Notes under the pieces: model-generated
Told to the model about the DNA's origin: nothing
Database searches by the model: none
Seen by the model: only the letters and a program-made list of their open reading frames with translations
Source of the DNA: Pseudomonadota bacterium
GTDB taxonomy: Bacteria > Desulfobacterota > Desulfobulbia > Desulfobulbales > SURF-16
Reading direction: 5' to 3'
Length of the DNA stretch: 13,414 nt
Assembly (NCBI GenBank): GCA_030597865.1
Contig: JAUVQZ010000055.1
Span: 1-13,414 of the forward strand
Translations under genes and position numbers: made by a program
Shown here: piece by piece, positions 1 to 7,665 of the stretch
Layout of the letters: each line of letters opens with the position of its first letter
How positions within the stretch are numbered: the stretch's first letter is position 1

Positions 1-921
1 ATCCCCTACGGCTTTACCCGGCCCCTGGCGCCGCTGCCCATGAAGGTGGAGGGCGTTCTCGTCTGCCGGGTAGCGTGGCTGGCCCCCCTGGTTCGCAGGT
101 TCACCGGGCCTGTTCTGCTGCTGGGCCTTGGCTTCTTTTTTGCCATTGATCTCTGGGCCTGGCACCGGGCCATTATCTATATTGGCGCCGGACCGGCCAC
201 CCTGATCGGTAACCTGCAGGTGGTCTTTGTCTCTCTCCTTGCCGTGTTTCTCTTTGGTGAGCGGCTGAAAAAAATGTTCTGGCCCGGCTCCTTTCTGGCC
301 CTGGCCGGCATTGCCATGCTGACCTTGACAAACCCCCTGGGAAGTAATGTCCTGCTCGGCATTGTCTGCGGCGTCTTCACCGCCCTTACCTATTCTGTCT
401 TTATTATTTTTCTGAAATATCTGCAGCAGTACGAAACAACCCCCCAGCAAACCCTGTTCTGGCTGGCCGTTTTTACGGCCCTCTTTCTTTTGGGGCCAGC
501 CCTGGTCGAGGATGGCCTGATGCTCCCTGACCCCAGGGCCATGGTCATTCTCATGGTCCATGCCCTGGTATCGTCCGTGGTGGGCTGGTGGGGTATTGTC
601 ACCGCCTTAAAAAAGGTGCCAGTGGCTGCCGCCTCTACCCTATTGCTCCTTCAGCCCCTGCTCACCAGTATCTGGGGCCATCTCTTTCTGGGCCAGGGCC
701 TGGTTGCCATGCAGGTGGTGGGCATCTGTGTTGCCCTGTTTGGTATCCGTCTGGCAAATTGGGGAGATATGAAGGATGAGAGCGAGAAGTCGAGCTGTGG
801 GCAATGTGGCCAGAAGGTGGGTGCCTCTGAGCTTATGGCTGATGAGGAAAGGGGCCTAATCCTCTGCCCCCTCTGTTGTCAGGAGCAGGAGAGCTGCGGG
901 TGTAGTGATGGGGGAGGTTAG
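1..921 (+). CDS. EamA/DMT-family permease with cysteine-rich C-terminal tail (5' end outside window)
   Basis: This is an inner-membrane protein of the drug/metabolite transporter (EamA) superfamily; the substrate cannot be told from sequence. The frame is open from base 1, and the first in-window ATG (position 40) falls inside the first EamA repeat, so the true start and the first transmembrane helices lie upstream. The visible part is a run of hydrophobic helices with the two-repeat EamA look: IGAGPATLIGNLQVVFVSLL followed by FGERL in repeat 1, and VPVAAASTLLLLQPLLTSIW followed by FLGQGL in repeat 2. After the last helix (ending FGIRLANWG) the protein does not stop but runs about 50 hydrophilic residues with a CxxC (CGQC), a second pair inside CPLCC, and CGC. 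That resembles a small zinc-ribbon-like knuckle and is unusual for this family. The stop is TAG at 919-921. Family assignment is firm; the role of the tail is unknown. Confidence 0.85.
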   Translation: MPYGFTRPLAPLPMKVEGVLVCRVAWLAPLVRRFTGPVLLLGLGFFFAIDLWAWHRAIIYIGAGPATLIGNLQVVFVSLLAVFLFGERLKKMFWPGSFLALAGIAMLTLTNPLGSNVLLGIVCGVFTALTYSVFIIFLKYLQQYETTPQQTLFWLAVFTALFLLGPALVEDGLMLPDPRAMVILMVHALVSSVVGWWGIVTALKKVPVAAASTLLLLQPLLTSIWGHLFLGQGLVAMQVVGICVALFGIRLANWGDMKDESEKSSCGQCGQKVGASELMADEERGLILCPLCCQEQESCGCSDGGG

Positions 922-998
922 GCAAGGGGCGACTCTTATGGCTTCCGTGGAAACCCGGGATGTTTGCATTAATAATTTAACTTTGGAATCATACAGAC

Positions 999-1925
999 AT
1001 GACCATTCTCCCCCGTATTAATCCTGAAATGTGCACCGGCTGTGGTCTCTGCATTCCGGTCTGTCCTGACAATACCATTGCCTTGATTGCCGGTGTCGTC
1101 CAGGTCAGCGGCGCCAGATGTATGGCCTGTGGTCATTGCCAGGCCGCTTGTCCGGCCATGGCCATCGAGGTTGACGGGGTCTGTGAGGATTTGGGATTTA
1201 GCCATATTGACGAGAAAACGGGCTGGCTGGCACCGGGCAATATCGATGCTGCCGAGCTTGTTCAGCTTCTCCGTTCACGCCGTTCGGTGCGCAGTTATCA
1301 GCAGAAGCCGGTGCCCCCGTCCCTGCTGGAGGATCTGGTCAAAATTGGCACCACGGCCCCGTCCGGCACCAATAGCCAGGCCTGGACCTTTACCATTCTA
1401 GAAAATCGCAGCGAGGTGAAGCTCCTCGGCCAGTTAACCGCCACTTTTTTTCATAAACTCAACAAGAAAGCGGTAAATCCCCTCTGGCGCCTGGCGGCCA
1501 GGCTCTTTGCCGGGGACAGCCTGGGCCGTTATTATCGGCGCCATTATCAAACGGTGCAAAAGGGCCTTGCTGACTGGGATGAGCGGGGCGAGGACCACCT
1601 CTTTCACGGCGCCCCTGCCGCCATTCTGGTGGGGGGGCGGCGGGGGGCCAGTTGCCCGGCCGAGGATGCCCTCCTGGCCAGCGGTAATATCCTGCTCGGC
1701 GCCCATGCCCTGGGCCTCTCCACCTGTCTCATCGGCTTTGTGGTGGAGGCCATGCGCCATGATTCGGGCATGGCCAGGAGGCTGGGGCTGGATCCGGATG
1801 AAGATATCTACGCCGTTATTGCCGTGGGTTACGGGGCTGAGATCTACCAGCGTCCTGCCGGTCGCAAGGGGGTGGTGCCCCGCTATCTCAAGGCGGTGGC
1901 CAGAGAGATCGTTACTCGTGGCTGA
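999..1925 (+). CDS. Ferredoxin-nitroreductase fusion protein
   Basis: This is a cytoplasmic flavoprotein of 308 residues combining an N-terminal 2x[4Fe-4S] ferredoxin domain with an FMN-dependent nitroreductase domain. The first cluster motif is CTGCGLCIPVCP (Cys12, 15, 18, 22) and the second is CMACGHCQAACP (Cys41, 44, 47, 51). The nitroreductase part begins near residue 88 with the FMN-binding RSRRSVRSY (about 92-100) and APSGTNSQ (about 120-127). It continues with the HGAPAAI strand (203-209) and ends in AVGYGAE. Such fusions are common in strict anaerobes, where the ferredoxin domain is thought to feed electrons to the flavin; the physiological substrate is generally unknown. The ATG at 999 is the first in frame and places the first cluster at the usual distance; only a weak GGA precedes it. 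The 77-base gap from the permease gene holds no convincing terminator or promoter. The 3' end overlaps the convergent kinase gene by 14 bases. Confidence 0.93.
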   Translation: MTILPRINPEMCTGCGLCIPVCPDNTIALIAGVVQVSGARCMACGHCQAACPAMAIEVDGVCEDLGFSHIDEKTGWLAPGNIDAAELVQLLRSRRSVRSYQQKPVPPSLLEDLVKIGTTAPSGTNSQAWTFTILENRSEVKLLGQLTATFFHKLNKKAVNPLWRLAARLFAGDSLGRYYRRHYQTVQKGLADWDERGEDHLFHGAPAAILVGGRRGASCPAEDALLASGNILLGAHALGLSTCLIGFVVEAMRHDSGMARRLGLDPDEDIYAVIAVGYGAEIYQRPAGRKGVVPRYLKAVAREIVTRG

Positions 1926-4713
1926 GGACGGCCCTGATCTTTTCAGTGAGTTCCTGGAGGATAACAGGTTTCATGATGTATGCCCGAATGCCCATGTCCC
2001 TGGCAAGCTCCTCGGTGAAGCTCTCGCTGAAACCAGTGCAGAGAATAATGGGGATGTCCGGTCTGATGGCCAGCATGGCCTTGGCCAGCTCGCCACCGGT
2101 TAATTCCGGCATGGGTTGGTCGGTGATCACCAGGTCGTAATAATCGGGCCGTTCCTCAAACATCTTAAGGGCCTCGGAACTGCTCGTTATGGTGACGACC
2201 TGATAGCCCAGATATTCGAGCATGTCGCGGAGCATGAGAATGATGACCTCCTCGTCATCAACCAGCAGTATGCGTTCCGTTCCCCCGGCAGCAGTGCCCG
2301 TTGTTGCCGATTCCGTAAGTGCCCTTTCTTCAGAGACAATGGGCAGATAGATCTTGAAGGTCGTTCCCTGGCCTGGTTCGCTGTAAACGGATATGTGGCC
2401 ATGATGATTGCGGATAATGCCATGGACCATGGCCAGTCCCATACCCGTGCCCTTGCCCTGCTCCTTGGTGGTGAAATAGGGATCAAAAATTTTGCTGACC
2501 GTGGTCTTGTCCATCCCGCAGCCGGTGTCGCTGATGGTGAGGCAGGCGGCCGGGCCTGGATGCAGCCCATGACTGGTGACAAGGGGGTCTTGGTCTGAGA
2601 GGGGAATTTCCTGCAGGGATATCTCCAGGGTTCCACCGCTATCTCCCATGGCATGATAGGCGTTGGTGCCGAGGTTCATGACGATCTGCTGAAACTGGGT
2701 AAGGTCGGAAAGGATGGCGCCGCAGTGGGGGTCGATATTTGGGCGTATATAGATGGTGGTGGGCAGGGAGGAGCGCAGCAGCTTGATGGTCTCCCGCAGG
2801 ATGGGTTGGATCTTGAGGGTGGTCAGCTCGTGTTCGCGCTGGCGGCTGAAGGTGAGAATCTGTTTAATGAGCTCCTTGGCCCGGTCAGCAGCCTGGTGAA
2901 TGGTCTGAAGATGGGAAAACAACTCGTGGTCAGGTGTCAGGCGGGTCAGGGCAAGCTCGCTATAGCCCAGAATCGGGGTCAGCATATTGTTGAAGTCATG
3001 GGCAATCCCCCCGGCCAGGGTGCCGATGGCCTCCATCTTCTGGGACTGGCGCAGGTCAGAGAGCAGTTTTTCCTTTTCCTGTTGGCCCTGGTCCCGGTTC
3101 AGGGCCAGGGCATAGAGGTCGCTAAGACGTTCAAGGGTATCAATGTCCCTCTCCCCATAGTCGGATGGGGAATTTGCCACGGCTATCTGGCCCACTAATT
3201 GATCATTAAAGAGGACGGGCACGGTAAGAAAGCGCTCAAGGCTGACATGGCCGGTCGGGCAGCCCTGGGAGCTGGGATGCGCCATGGGATTATTGGCCAA
3301 AAAGGGCTGTCTGCTGTTGAGGGCCACCCCCCAGAGATGGTCATAGGTGCCATCGGCATTTGGCGGGAATTCCATCTTAAAGTCATCGCCTTCAATCTGG
3401 CATTGTTTGCCCTGCATTGCCGTGATGGTGGGGCAGACCAGGTTCCCTGATTTTTGATCTATATATCCCACATAGCCGTGCTCGCTGGCGGTGAGCTGTT
3501 GGGCCCGTTTGAGAATCTCGTCAGCAAGTTCCTTGATGTCTTCGCTGGCAAGCATTGCCTTGGATAGGGAGGCCAGGGACTTATTGATCAGGAGCTCGCG
3601 CTGCAGGGCCTTTTGGATGTCCGTGCGCTCCATGACCTCGGTCTGGAGGTCGGTCATGGAGCTGTGGAGCTGGGCCGTCATCCTGTTGAAGGCGTGGGCC
3701 AGTTCGCCGATCTCATCATCGCCTGCGACCTCTGCCTGCTCGGTGAGGTTGCCCTTTTCGATCTTGCGGGCGGTGGTGGCCAGCCTCTGGAGGGGCCGGA
3801 CAATATTGCCCACCACCGGCACCATGACCAGAACGGCGGCGGCCAGGGCTATGAGGGTGCCCAGGCCAATAACGACCATCAACCGGTAGGCGAGGGAGAG
3901 GGCATGTCGTTTCTCCCATTCGCAGATAATATGAAGGCGCTGGTCGCCAAGAAAGATATGGTGATCACCAAGAATGGCTTGGTCGCCCAGGGGGTCGGGG
4001 TGGTGAGACCTCTGCAGATTGTCTGGCTCGGCGCCAAGATGCGTTTGGGTGCCGCGCAGGACAATGGAGGGGTTCTTGTGGGCGATAACAAGCCCCTCAT
4101 GATTGACGATATAAACCTGTTCTCCGGGGCGGAGATCCAGGGTGGCAAGCAGGTGCCATATCTTCTTGAGACGCAGCTCGCCCACCACAATGCCGGCGAT
4201 CATGCCGGTCTGCGGGTCAGTAAAAGGCACGGAGCAGGTCATATAGGGCTCGCCGGTATTCTCCCGGAAGAGAACGGGGCCATAATAGATTTCCCGTGTT
4301 TGTAAGGGTGCCAGGAATTCTCTTTGGTCAGCCCAGTTGCCGATCTCCCCACCGTTGACCATCTGGAGGCGGTTGACCCGAACGAGCTCCTGGCCCAAGG
4401 GGTCAAGGATGGTCATTTGGTCATAGCCGCTCTGGAAGGCCAGAAGCTCTCGCATGATCTCAAGCTGTTTTTGGCGGCTTAGGTTGTGGAGGCCGGGGGT
4501 CTTGGTGACCACCTCGATATGATCGACCATACCCCTGATGAAATCCTCAACATCACCACCCACCCGCAGGGCCGTGTCGTGGGTGACGCTTATGGCAAGC
4601 TGTTTCGCCGCAGTAAAGGTCTTGGCGGCGATAAAGCTGCCGAGAAAGAGAATGGGCAGGACGGCCAAGCCGATAAAGGCAATGGTGAGTCTGGTTCGTA
4701 TTTTGCCAAACAT
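1912..4713 (-). CDS. Hybrid sensor histidine kinase (dCACHE-HAMP-GAF-HisKA-HATPase-REC)
   Basis: This 933-residue membrane sensor kinase has a C-terminal receiver. A first transmembrane helix (about 8-30) is followed by a periplasmic double-CACHE-like sensing region (about 35-270), then a second helix (about 277-302). A HAMP linker (about 303-355) leads to a short coiled coil and a GAF domain (about 385-540) containing HPSSQGCPTGH. The HisKA domain carries the phosphoacceptor His572 in GGIAHDFNNMLTPILGYSEL. The ATPase domain shows the N box around Asn680/Asn684, the G1 box DTGCGM (Asp729) and the G2 box GKGTGMGL (753-760). The receiver (about 813-931) has Asp819/Asp820, phosphoacceptor Asp865, Thr893 and Lys915, so all key residues are present. 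There is no DNA-binding output domain, so the signal must pass to another protein or stay internal. It starts 8 bases after the substrate-binding protein gene, suggesting translational coupling and a periplasmic ligand as input. No strong Shine-Dalgarno is visible. Confidence 0.95.
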   Translation of the reverse strand: MFGKIRTRLTIAFIGLAVLPILFLGSFIAAKTFTAAKQLAISVTHDTALRVGGDVEDFIRGMVDHIEVVTKTPGLHNLSRQKQLEIMRELLAFQSGYDQMTILDPLGQELVRVNRLQMVNGGEIGNWADQREFLAPLQTREIYYGPVLFRENTGEPYMTCSVPFTDPQTGMIAGIVVGELRLKKIWHLLATLDLRPGEQVYIVNHEGLVIAHKNPSIVLRGTQTHLGAEPDNLQRSHHPDPLGDQAILGDHHIFLGDQRLHIICEWEKRHALSLAYRLMVVIGLGTLIALAAAVLVMVPVVGNIVRPLQRLATTARKIEKGNLTEQAEVAGDDEIGELAHAFNRMTAQLHSSMTDLQTEVMERTDIQKALQRELLINKSLASLSKAMLASEDIKELADEILKRAQQLTASEHGYVGYIDQKSGNLVCPTITAMQGKQCQIEGDDFKMEFPPNADGTYDHLWGVALNSRQPFLANNPMAHPSSQGCPTGHVSLERFLTVPVLFNDQLVGQIAVANSPSDYGERDIDTLERLSDLYALALNRDQGQQEKEKLLSDLRQSQKMEAIGTLAGGIAHDFNNMLTPILGYSELALTRLTPDHELFSHLQTIHQAADRAKELIKQILTFSRQREHELTTLKIQPILRETIKLLRSSLPTTIYIRPNIDPHCGAILSDLTQFQQIVMNLGTNAYHAMGDSGGTLEISLQEIPLSDQDPLVTSHGLHPGPAACLTISDTGCGMDKTTVSKIFDPYFTTKEQGKGTGMGLAMVHGIIRNHHGHISVYSEPGQGTTFKIYLPIVSEERALTESATTGTAAGGTERILLVDDEEVIILMLRDMLEYLGYQVVTITSSSEALKMFEERPDYYDLVITDQPMPELTGGELAKAMLAIRPDIPIILCTGFSESFTEELARDMGIRAYIMKPVILQELTEKIRAVLSHE

Positions 4714-4721
4714 CAGAAGCG

Positions 4722-5705
4722 CTAGTCCCGGATAACGACAGCCTGGCGCAGGATGCTGTCTGAGATGGTGATGTTGATCTTCTTTGCGGTGGTTTGATTA
4801 ATGGTGGCCTTAAATTCCGTCACCTCCACGGGCAGATCGGCCGGTGAAATGCCGCGAAAAATCTGGTCAGCCAGTCGGGCTGCCTGTCTGCCCACCTCAA
4901 AGATGCTAAAACCGTAGGAGACCAGGCCGCCGGCCTCTACCCCTTCACGTTGGGGGGGGGAGAGAGGGATTTTATGGGCAAGGGCTATATGGGCAAAATC
5001 AGAGGTGCGCGATGCCATCAGGGAATCAGTGGGCAGGTAGATCGCGTCAAATCCCCCTGGGAAATGGGCGAGGAAGGTGTCTATTTCCTGGTGATTATGG
5101 AGGGGGATGGGCACCAGTTCAACACCCAGTTTCCGGGCTATGGGCCGGAGGCGTTCCAGGTTCAGGGTGGGGCTTTTGTCCTTGGAGTTATAGGGGAAGC
5201 AGATCCGTTGTATCGAGGGCATGATTGCTTGCAGGAACTCCAGGCGTTTTGGTTCCTGCATGGAAAAGGTGACGCCGGTGAGGTTGCCGCCCGGATGTTT
5301 GAGGTTGGTCACCAGGCCACTGGCAACAGGGTTGCTGACCGGCCCAAAGACCACGGGGGTCTTGGCGTCTGCTGTGACCTCCTTGGCCACCACAGAGGCT
5401 GGGGTAGACATGGAAAAAATCAGGTCCACCTTTTGGGCCAGGAGGCGTTTACCCTCCACGGCCAGTTCTTGCTTGTCGGCAATATGGCCGCGATAAAGAT
5501 AACGGATGTGTTTGCCTTCCCCATAGCCCAGCTCCTCCATGCCTTGCCGGAAGCCCTCATAGGCAGGCTCGGCGGCCGGACTGAAGTTGATGACGCCTAT
5601 GGTGTAAATTTTTGGCCCTTCTTGCTTGTCACAGGCAAAGGCGAAGAGCAGGAGGTGCAGGCAGATAAAAATCAGGATGAAGCTGTTTCGGTGAAGAATT
5701 TTCAT
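4722..5705 (-). CDS. ABC-type substrate-binding protein (ABC_sub_bind/TrpX-like), probable lipoprotein
   Basis: This is a periplasmic binding protein of the ABC_sub_bind family (PF04392, TrpX-like). The N-terminus MKILHRNSFILIFIC has a charged start and a hydrophobic core ending in FAFAC, so Cys25 could be lipidated, though Phe at the -2 position is not ideal for a lipobox. The mature part begins with the family's opening strand (IYTIGVINF) and contains EPAYEGFRQGMEELGY, DLIFSMSTPASVVAKE, TPVVFGPVSNPVASGLV and GGNLTGVTF, all typical. The ATG at 5705 (327 residues) is preferred over an in-frame TTG at 5741, because it places the charged residues immediately before the hydrophobic core. Neither start has a clear Shine-Dalgarno. 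No ABC permease or ATPase gene is nearby; the gene instead sits between a porin-like gene and a hybrid kinase. It may therefore deliver a ligand to the kinase rather than serve transport, but this is inference. Confidence 0.88.
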   Translation of the reverse strand: MKILHRNSFILIFICLHLLLFAFACDKQEGPKIYTIGVINFSPAAEPAYEGFRQGMEELGYGEGKHIRYLYRGHIADKQELAVEGKRLLAQKVDLIFSMSTPASVVAKEVTADAKTPVVFGPVSNPVASGLVTNLKHPGGNLTGVTFSMQEPKRLEFLQAIMPSIQRICFPYNSKDKSPTLNLERLRPIARKLGVELVPIPLHNHQEIDTFLAHFPGGFDAIYLPTDSLMASRTSDFAHIALAHKIPLSPPQREGVEAGGLVSYGFSIFEVGRQAARLADQIFRGISPADLPVEVTEFKATINQTTAKKINITISDSILRQAVVIRD

Positions 5706-5743
5706 GGTTAACGCCAGGGGCTGTGGATGGTCTATTTTCAATC

Positions 5744-7036
5744 TTAAAAATGGTACATTAGCTCAAAATGGCAATAATGACCATAGTCCTTGGTGTTGGC
5801 ATAATAATCATCAGGGTCCATGACCTCAAGATGAATATTGCCTCCCCAGTTTTCAGCCATTTTATAGGAGAGGCGGGCGATGAGGAGGGATCCCCTCTTG
5901 TCGCCGCCGCCCGGGCCCTTCTCCGGGGCATGGACCAGGGCCAGCCGCAACGCGAGGTTGAGCTGGGAGGTCATGTCCATCTTAAGTCCGGCACTGGGCA
6001 TGGAGATATTGGACCAGCCGGCAAAATCCGGAACCTGGGCCCGGACCATGGTGTAGCTCATGTACTGGGGGAAACGGGCCCAGAGCGGCTGCCAACCCTC
6101 CTCCTTACTGGTGCCTGGGTCATCGCCGGAGAGATAATAATAGCTCAGGTCCAGCACCGGTTTGATGGTTCGCCAGGCCGGGAGTTTGTAAAAGAGCGAG
6201 AAATCAAGAAGCTCGCCGCTTACCGAACTGCCCTGTTGGCGGTGGCCATCCTGCACGGCCAGCTCAAGGTTGGCGGACAGGCTTTCTGAAAATTTCGGCA
6301 TAAGGCGCAGGCCCACGGTGTGGAGATCGAGGTTCTGGGCCCGTTGCTCATGCTTGTAGAGGTAATAATACTCCTGGGGAACCGTGGCAAAGAGGCGGTT
6401 TTTTATGTAGATGCCGCCGCCGTTTTCCTCCCCCTCCAAAAGGCGCCTGTCCTTGCTGTGGATGGCCAGCTCATCCTCGTCGTCCACCTGCAGGGCCAAG
6501 AGGTCAATCTGCAGCCAGTTGAGTTTGATGGTTCCCTTGATGGCATTGAAGTAATAGGTGCGGGAGCTGTCCAACGGGGTGCCGATGCGGATAATCTTGC
6601 CCGTGCCATACCTGAGGTCCTGGCGGCCCATGCGCAGGTCGAGATGATTGTTGAACAGATTCTTGAGATCGAGATAGAGGTTGTCAAAGACCACCTCATC
6701 CATGGCCTGGTAGTTATTGCTGCCCCTGTCGTGGTCGTATTCGCGCCATTCATTGACCAGCCGGCCGGTGAAGCTGATGTCAGGAGAGAAGTCATAGCGC
6801 CCCCAGAGGCGGGTGCGGAAACGGAAAAAACGGTTTTCCGGCCAGATCATCCCTGCTTCGGTGGGAATCCGGTCAAAATTCACCACCCTGGCCCGCAGGT
6901 CCCCGCCCCAGGATAGGGGAGAGGCAATAATGATATCGTCTGCAGCCTTGTCATTGGCCCAGAGGAGGTCAGGAGAGGCTGGATTGGCCAGGAGTAGGAG
7001 AAGAAAAAAACCAACCTTTTTTTTAAAGGTCATCAT
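5744..7036 (-). CDS. Outer-membrane beta-barrel porin-like protein (alginate-export-like)
   Basis: This 430-residue protein has a signal peptide: MMTFKKK, a run of Phe/Leu, then a likely cleavage after LLWA near residue 27. The remainder alternates polar and hydrophobic residues with many aromatics, as in a beta barrel, and ends in the outer-membrane signature YHF with a terminal Phe. The pattern WGGDLRARVVNFDR, then FFRFRTRLWGRYDFSPDISF, then LRMGRQDLRYGTGKIIRIGT resembles the alginate-export-type porin family (PF13372), common in environmental Proteobacteria. That family name does not establish alginate as the substrate. Two ATG codons are adjacent (7034-7036 and 7031-7033) and either could be used. 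It is the first gene of a likely three-gene unit with the binding protein (38 bases downstream) and the kinase, and a good promoter lies about 75 bases upstream. It may let a small solute reach the periplasm. Confidence 0.82.
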   Translation of the reverse strand: MMTFKKKVGFFLLLLLANPASPDLLWANDKAADDIIIASPLSWGGDLRARVVNFDRIPTEAGMIWPENRFFRFRTRLWGRYDFSPDISFTGRLVNEWREYDHDRGSNNYQAMDEVVFDNLYLDLKNLFNNHLDLRMGRQDLRYGTGKIIRIGTPLDSSRTYYFNAIKGTIKLNWLQIDLLALQVDDEDELAIHSKDRRLLEGEENGGGIYIKNRLFATVPQEYYYLYKHEQRAQNLDLHTVGLRLMPKFSESLSANLELAVQDGHRQQGSSVSGELLDFSLFYKLPAWRTIKPVLDLSYYYLSGDDPGTSKEEGWQPLWARFPQYMSYTMVRAQVPDFAGWSNISMPSAGLKMDMTSQLNLALRLALVHAPEKGPGGGDKRGSLLIARLSYKMAENWGGNIHLEVMDPDDYYANTKDYGHYCHFELMYHF

Positions 7037-7100
7037 AGGCGCCCGGTCAGCCGTTCAGTGGTGGAGTGTTGGTGCCCGTCAACAGGGTGTCCCCGGGCAG

Positions 7101-7112
7101 TAGCAATTGCTA
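7101..7112. repeat. 12-bp perfect palindrome at predicted porin-operon start site
   Basis: TAGCAATTGCTA reads the same on both strands. It abuts the -10 element of the minus-strand promoter (sharing base 7112) and covers the predicted transcription start near 7105. This is the classical position of a repressor operator. A 12-bp palindrome can arise by chance, so the assignment is tentative. Confidence 0.4.
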
Positions 7113-7140
7113 TCCTATAAAAATAAGATTGATATGTCAA
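7112..7140 (-). promoter_or_regulatory. Sigma70-type promoter for porin/binding-protein/kinase unit
   Basis: On the minus strand there is a perfect -35 TTGACA (7140-7135), a 17-base spacer, then TAGGAT as -10 (7117-7112), which matches the consensus at four of six positions. Predicted transcription starts near 7105, giving a leader of about 70 bases to the porin start codon at 7036. It lies between the PGPGW gene and the porin gene, so the porin unit can be expressed independently of the heme genes upstream. Confidence 0.7.
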
Positions 7141-7203
7141 AGATATGGGATGGTAGACTGGTGGTTGTCGGTGCCGGTAAAGGAGTGAGGAGGAGTGGGG
7201 CTG

Positions 7204-7647
7204 TTAGGAGTGTTCCTCCTCTCTGCCGATGATGAGCAGGGGCTTGCCGGCCCGCAGACGGAGCCAGTTGATGCCCCGTAAGATGGGGCGGCGGGATATG
7301 AGCCAGCTCTCCAGCCTGTATTTGCCCGGCAGGTCAAGGAGGACAATGCCCATGACCATGGTCAGCAGACCCTGGCCTGGCAGAAAAAGCATGAGGAGGC
7401 CTGCCATGAAAAAAAGGGTGCCGAGAATGTTCTTACCAATCAGGAGGACTCCCCTGATCAGGGGATGATGGTGGGCCCAGGGCGCCCGGTGCCTTTTGCC
7501 ATGGCAGAAATAATCGGCGGGCAGATTGGTGAGGAGAAGGGGGACGAGGAGGAGGGTGGCAATGAAGGTGAGCAGGGAGGTGCCAGCCAGCCACCAGAGC
7601 AGGGTTTCGTTGGCATGGATCACATCGTGCAAGGCCTGTGGCAGCAT
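7204..7647 (-). CDS. PGPGW-family small transmembrane protein
   Basis: This is a 147-residue inner-membrane protein of unknown function. Hydrophobic segments lie at about 16-40, 64-88 and 93-105. The core signature is LPGQGLLTMVMGIVLLDLPG (89-108), which matches the PGPGW family of putative transmembrane proteins (PF09656), here with PGQG in place of the usual PGPG. The C-terminal stretch is basic (RLESWLISRRPILRGINWLR) and ends GREEEHS. It begins 18 bases after the hemA stop codon, so it is probably the last gene of the siroheme/heme unit. The family has no established role, and nothing in the sequence ties it to heme beyond position. No Shine-Dalgarno precedes the ATG at 7647. The 167 bases downstream, to the porin start, contain the porin promoter but no obvious hairpin terminator. 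Confidence 0.8.
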   Translation of the reverse strand: MLPQALHDVIHANETLLWWLAGTSLLTFIATLLLVPLLLTNLPADYFCHGKRHRAPWAHHHPLIRGVLLIGKNILGTLFFMAGLLMLFLPGQGLLTMVMGIVLLDLPGKYRLESWLISRRPILRGINWLRLRAGKPLLIIGREEEHS

Positions 7648-7665
7648 ATCGTAAAGGGGAGGCGG

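Noticed and set aside
922..998. Possible promoter (TTGCAT, AT-rich stretch) before the nitroreductase gene
   Set aside because: No -10 element occurs at an acceptable distance that would leave the start site upstream of the ATG.
1630..1650. G-rich tract in the nitroreductase gene, considered as a G-quadruplex or error
   Set aside because: It encodes the expected VGGRRG loop after the HGAPAAI strand in frame, and no regulatory role can be supported.
3613..4305. Long + strand open frame antisense to the kinase gene
   Set aside because: It is a shadow of the GC-rich kinase coding sequence, with no recognisable domain and no ribosome binding site. The same applies to long frames opposite the binding-protein, porin and DUF945 genes.
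4953..4961. Run of nine Gs inside the binding-protein gene, suspected frameshift or slippage site
   Set aside because: The frame stays intact through it, and family-like residues are present on both sides.
5706..5741. TTG start giving 12 extra residues on the binding protein
   Set aside because: The extension would put an uncharacteristic segment ahead of a normal signal peptide, and the ATG at 5705 fits better.
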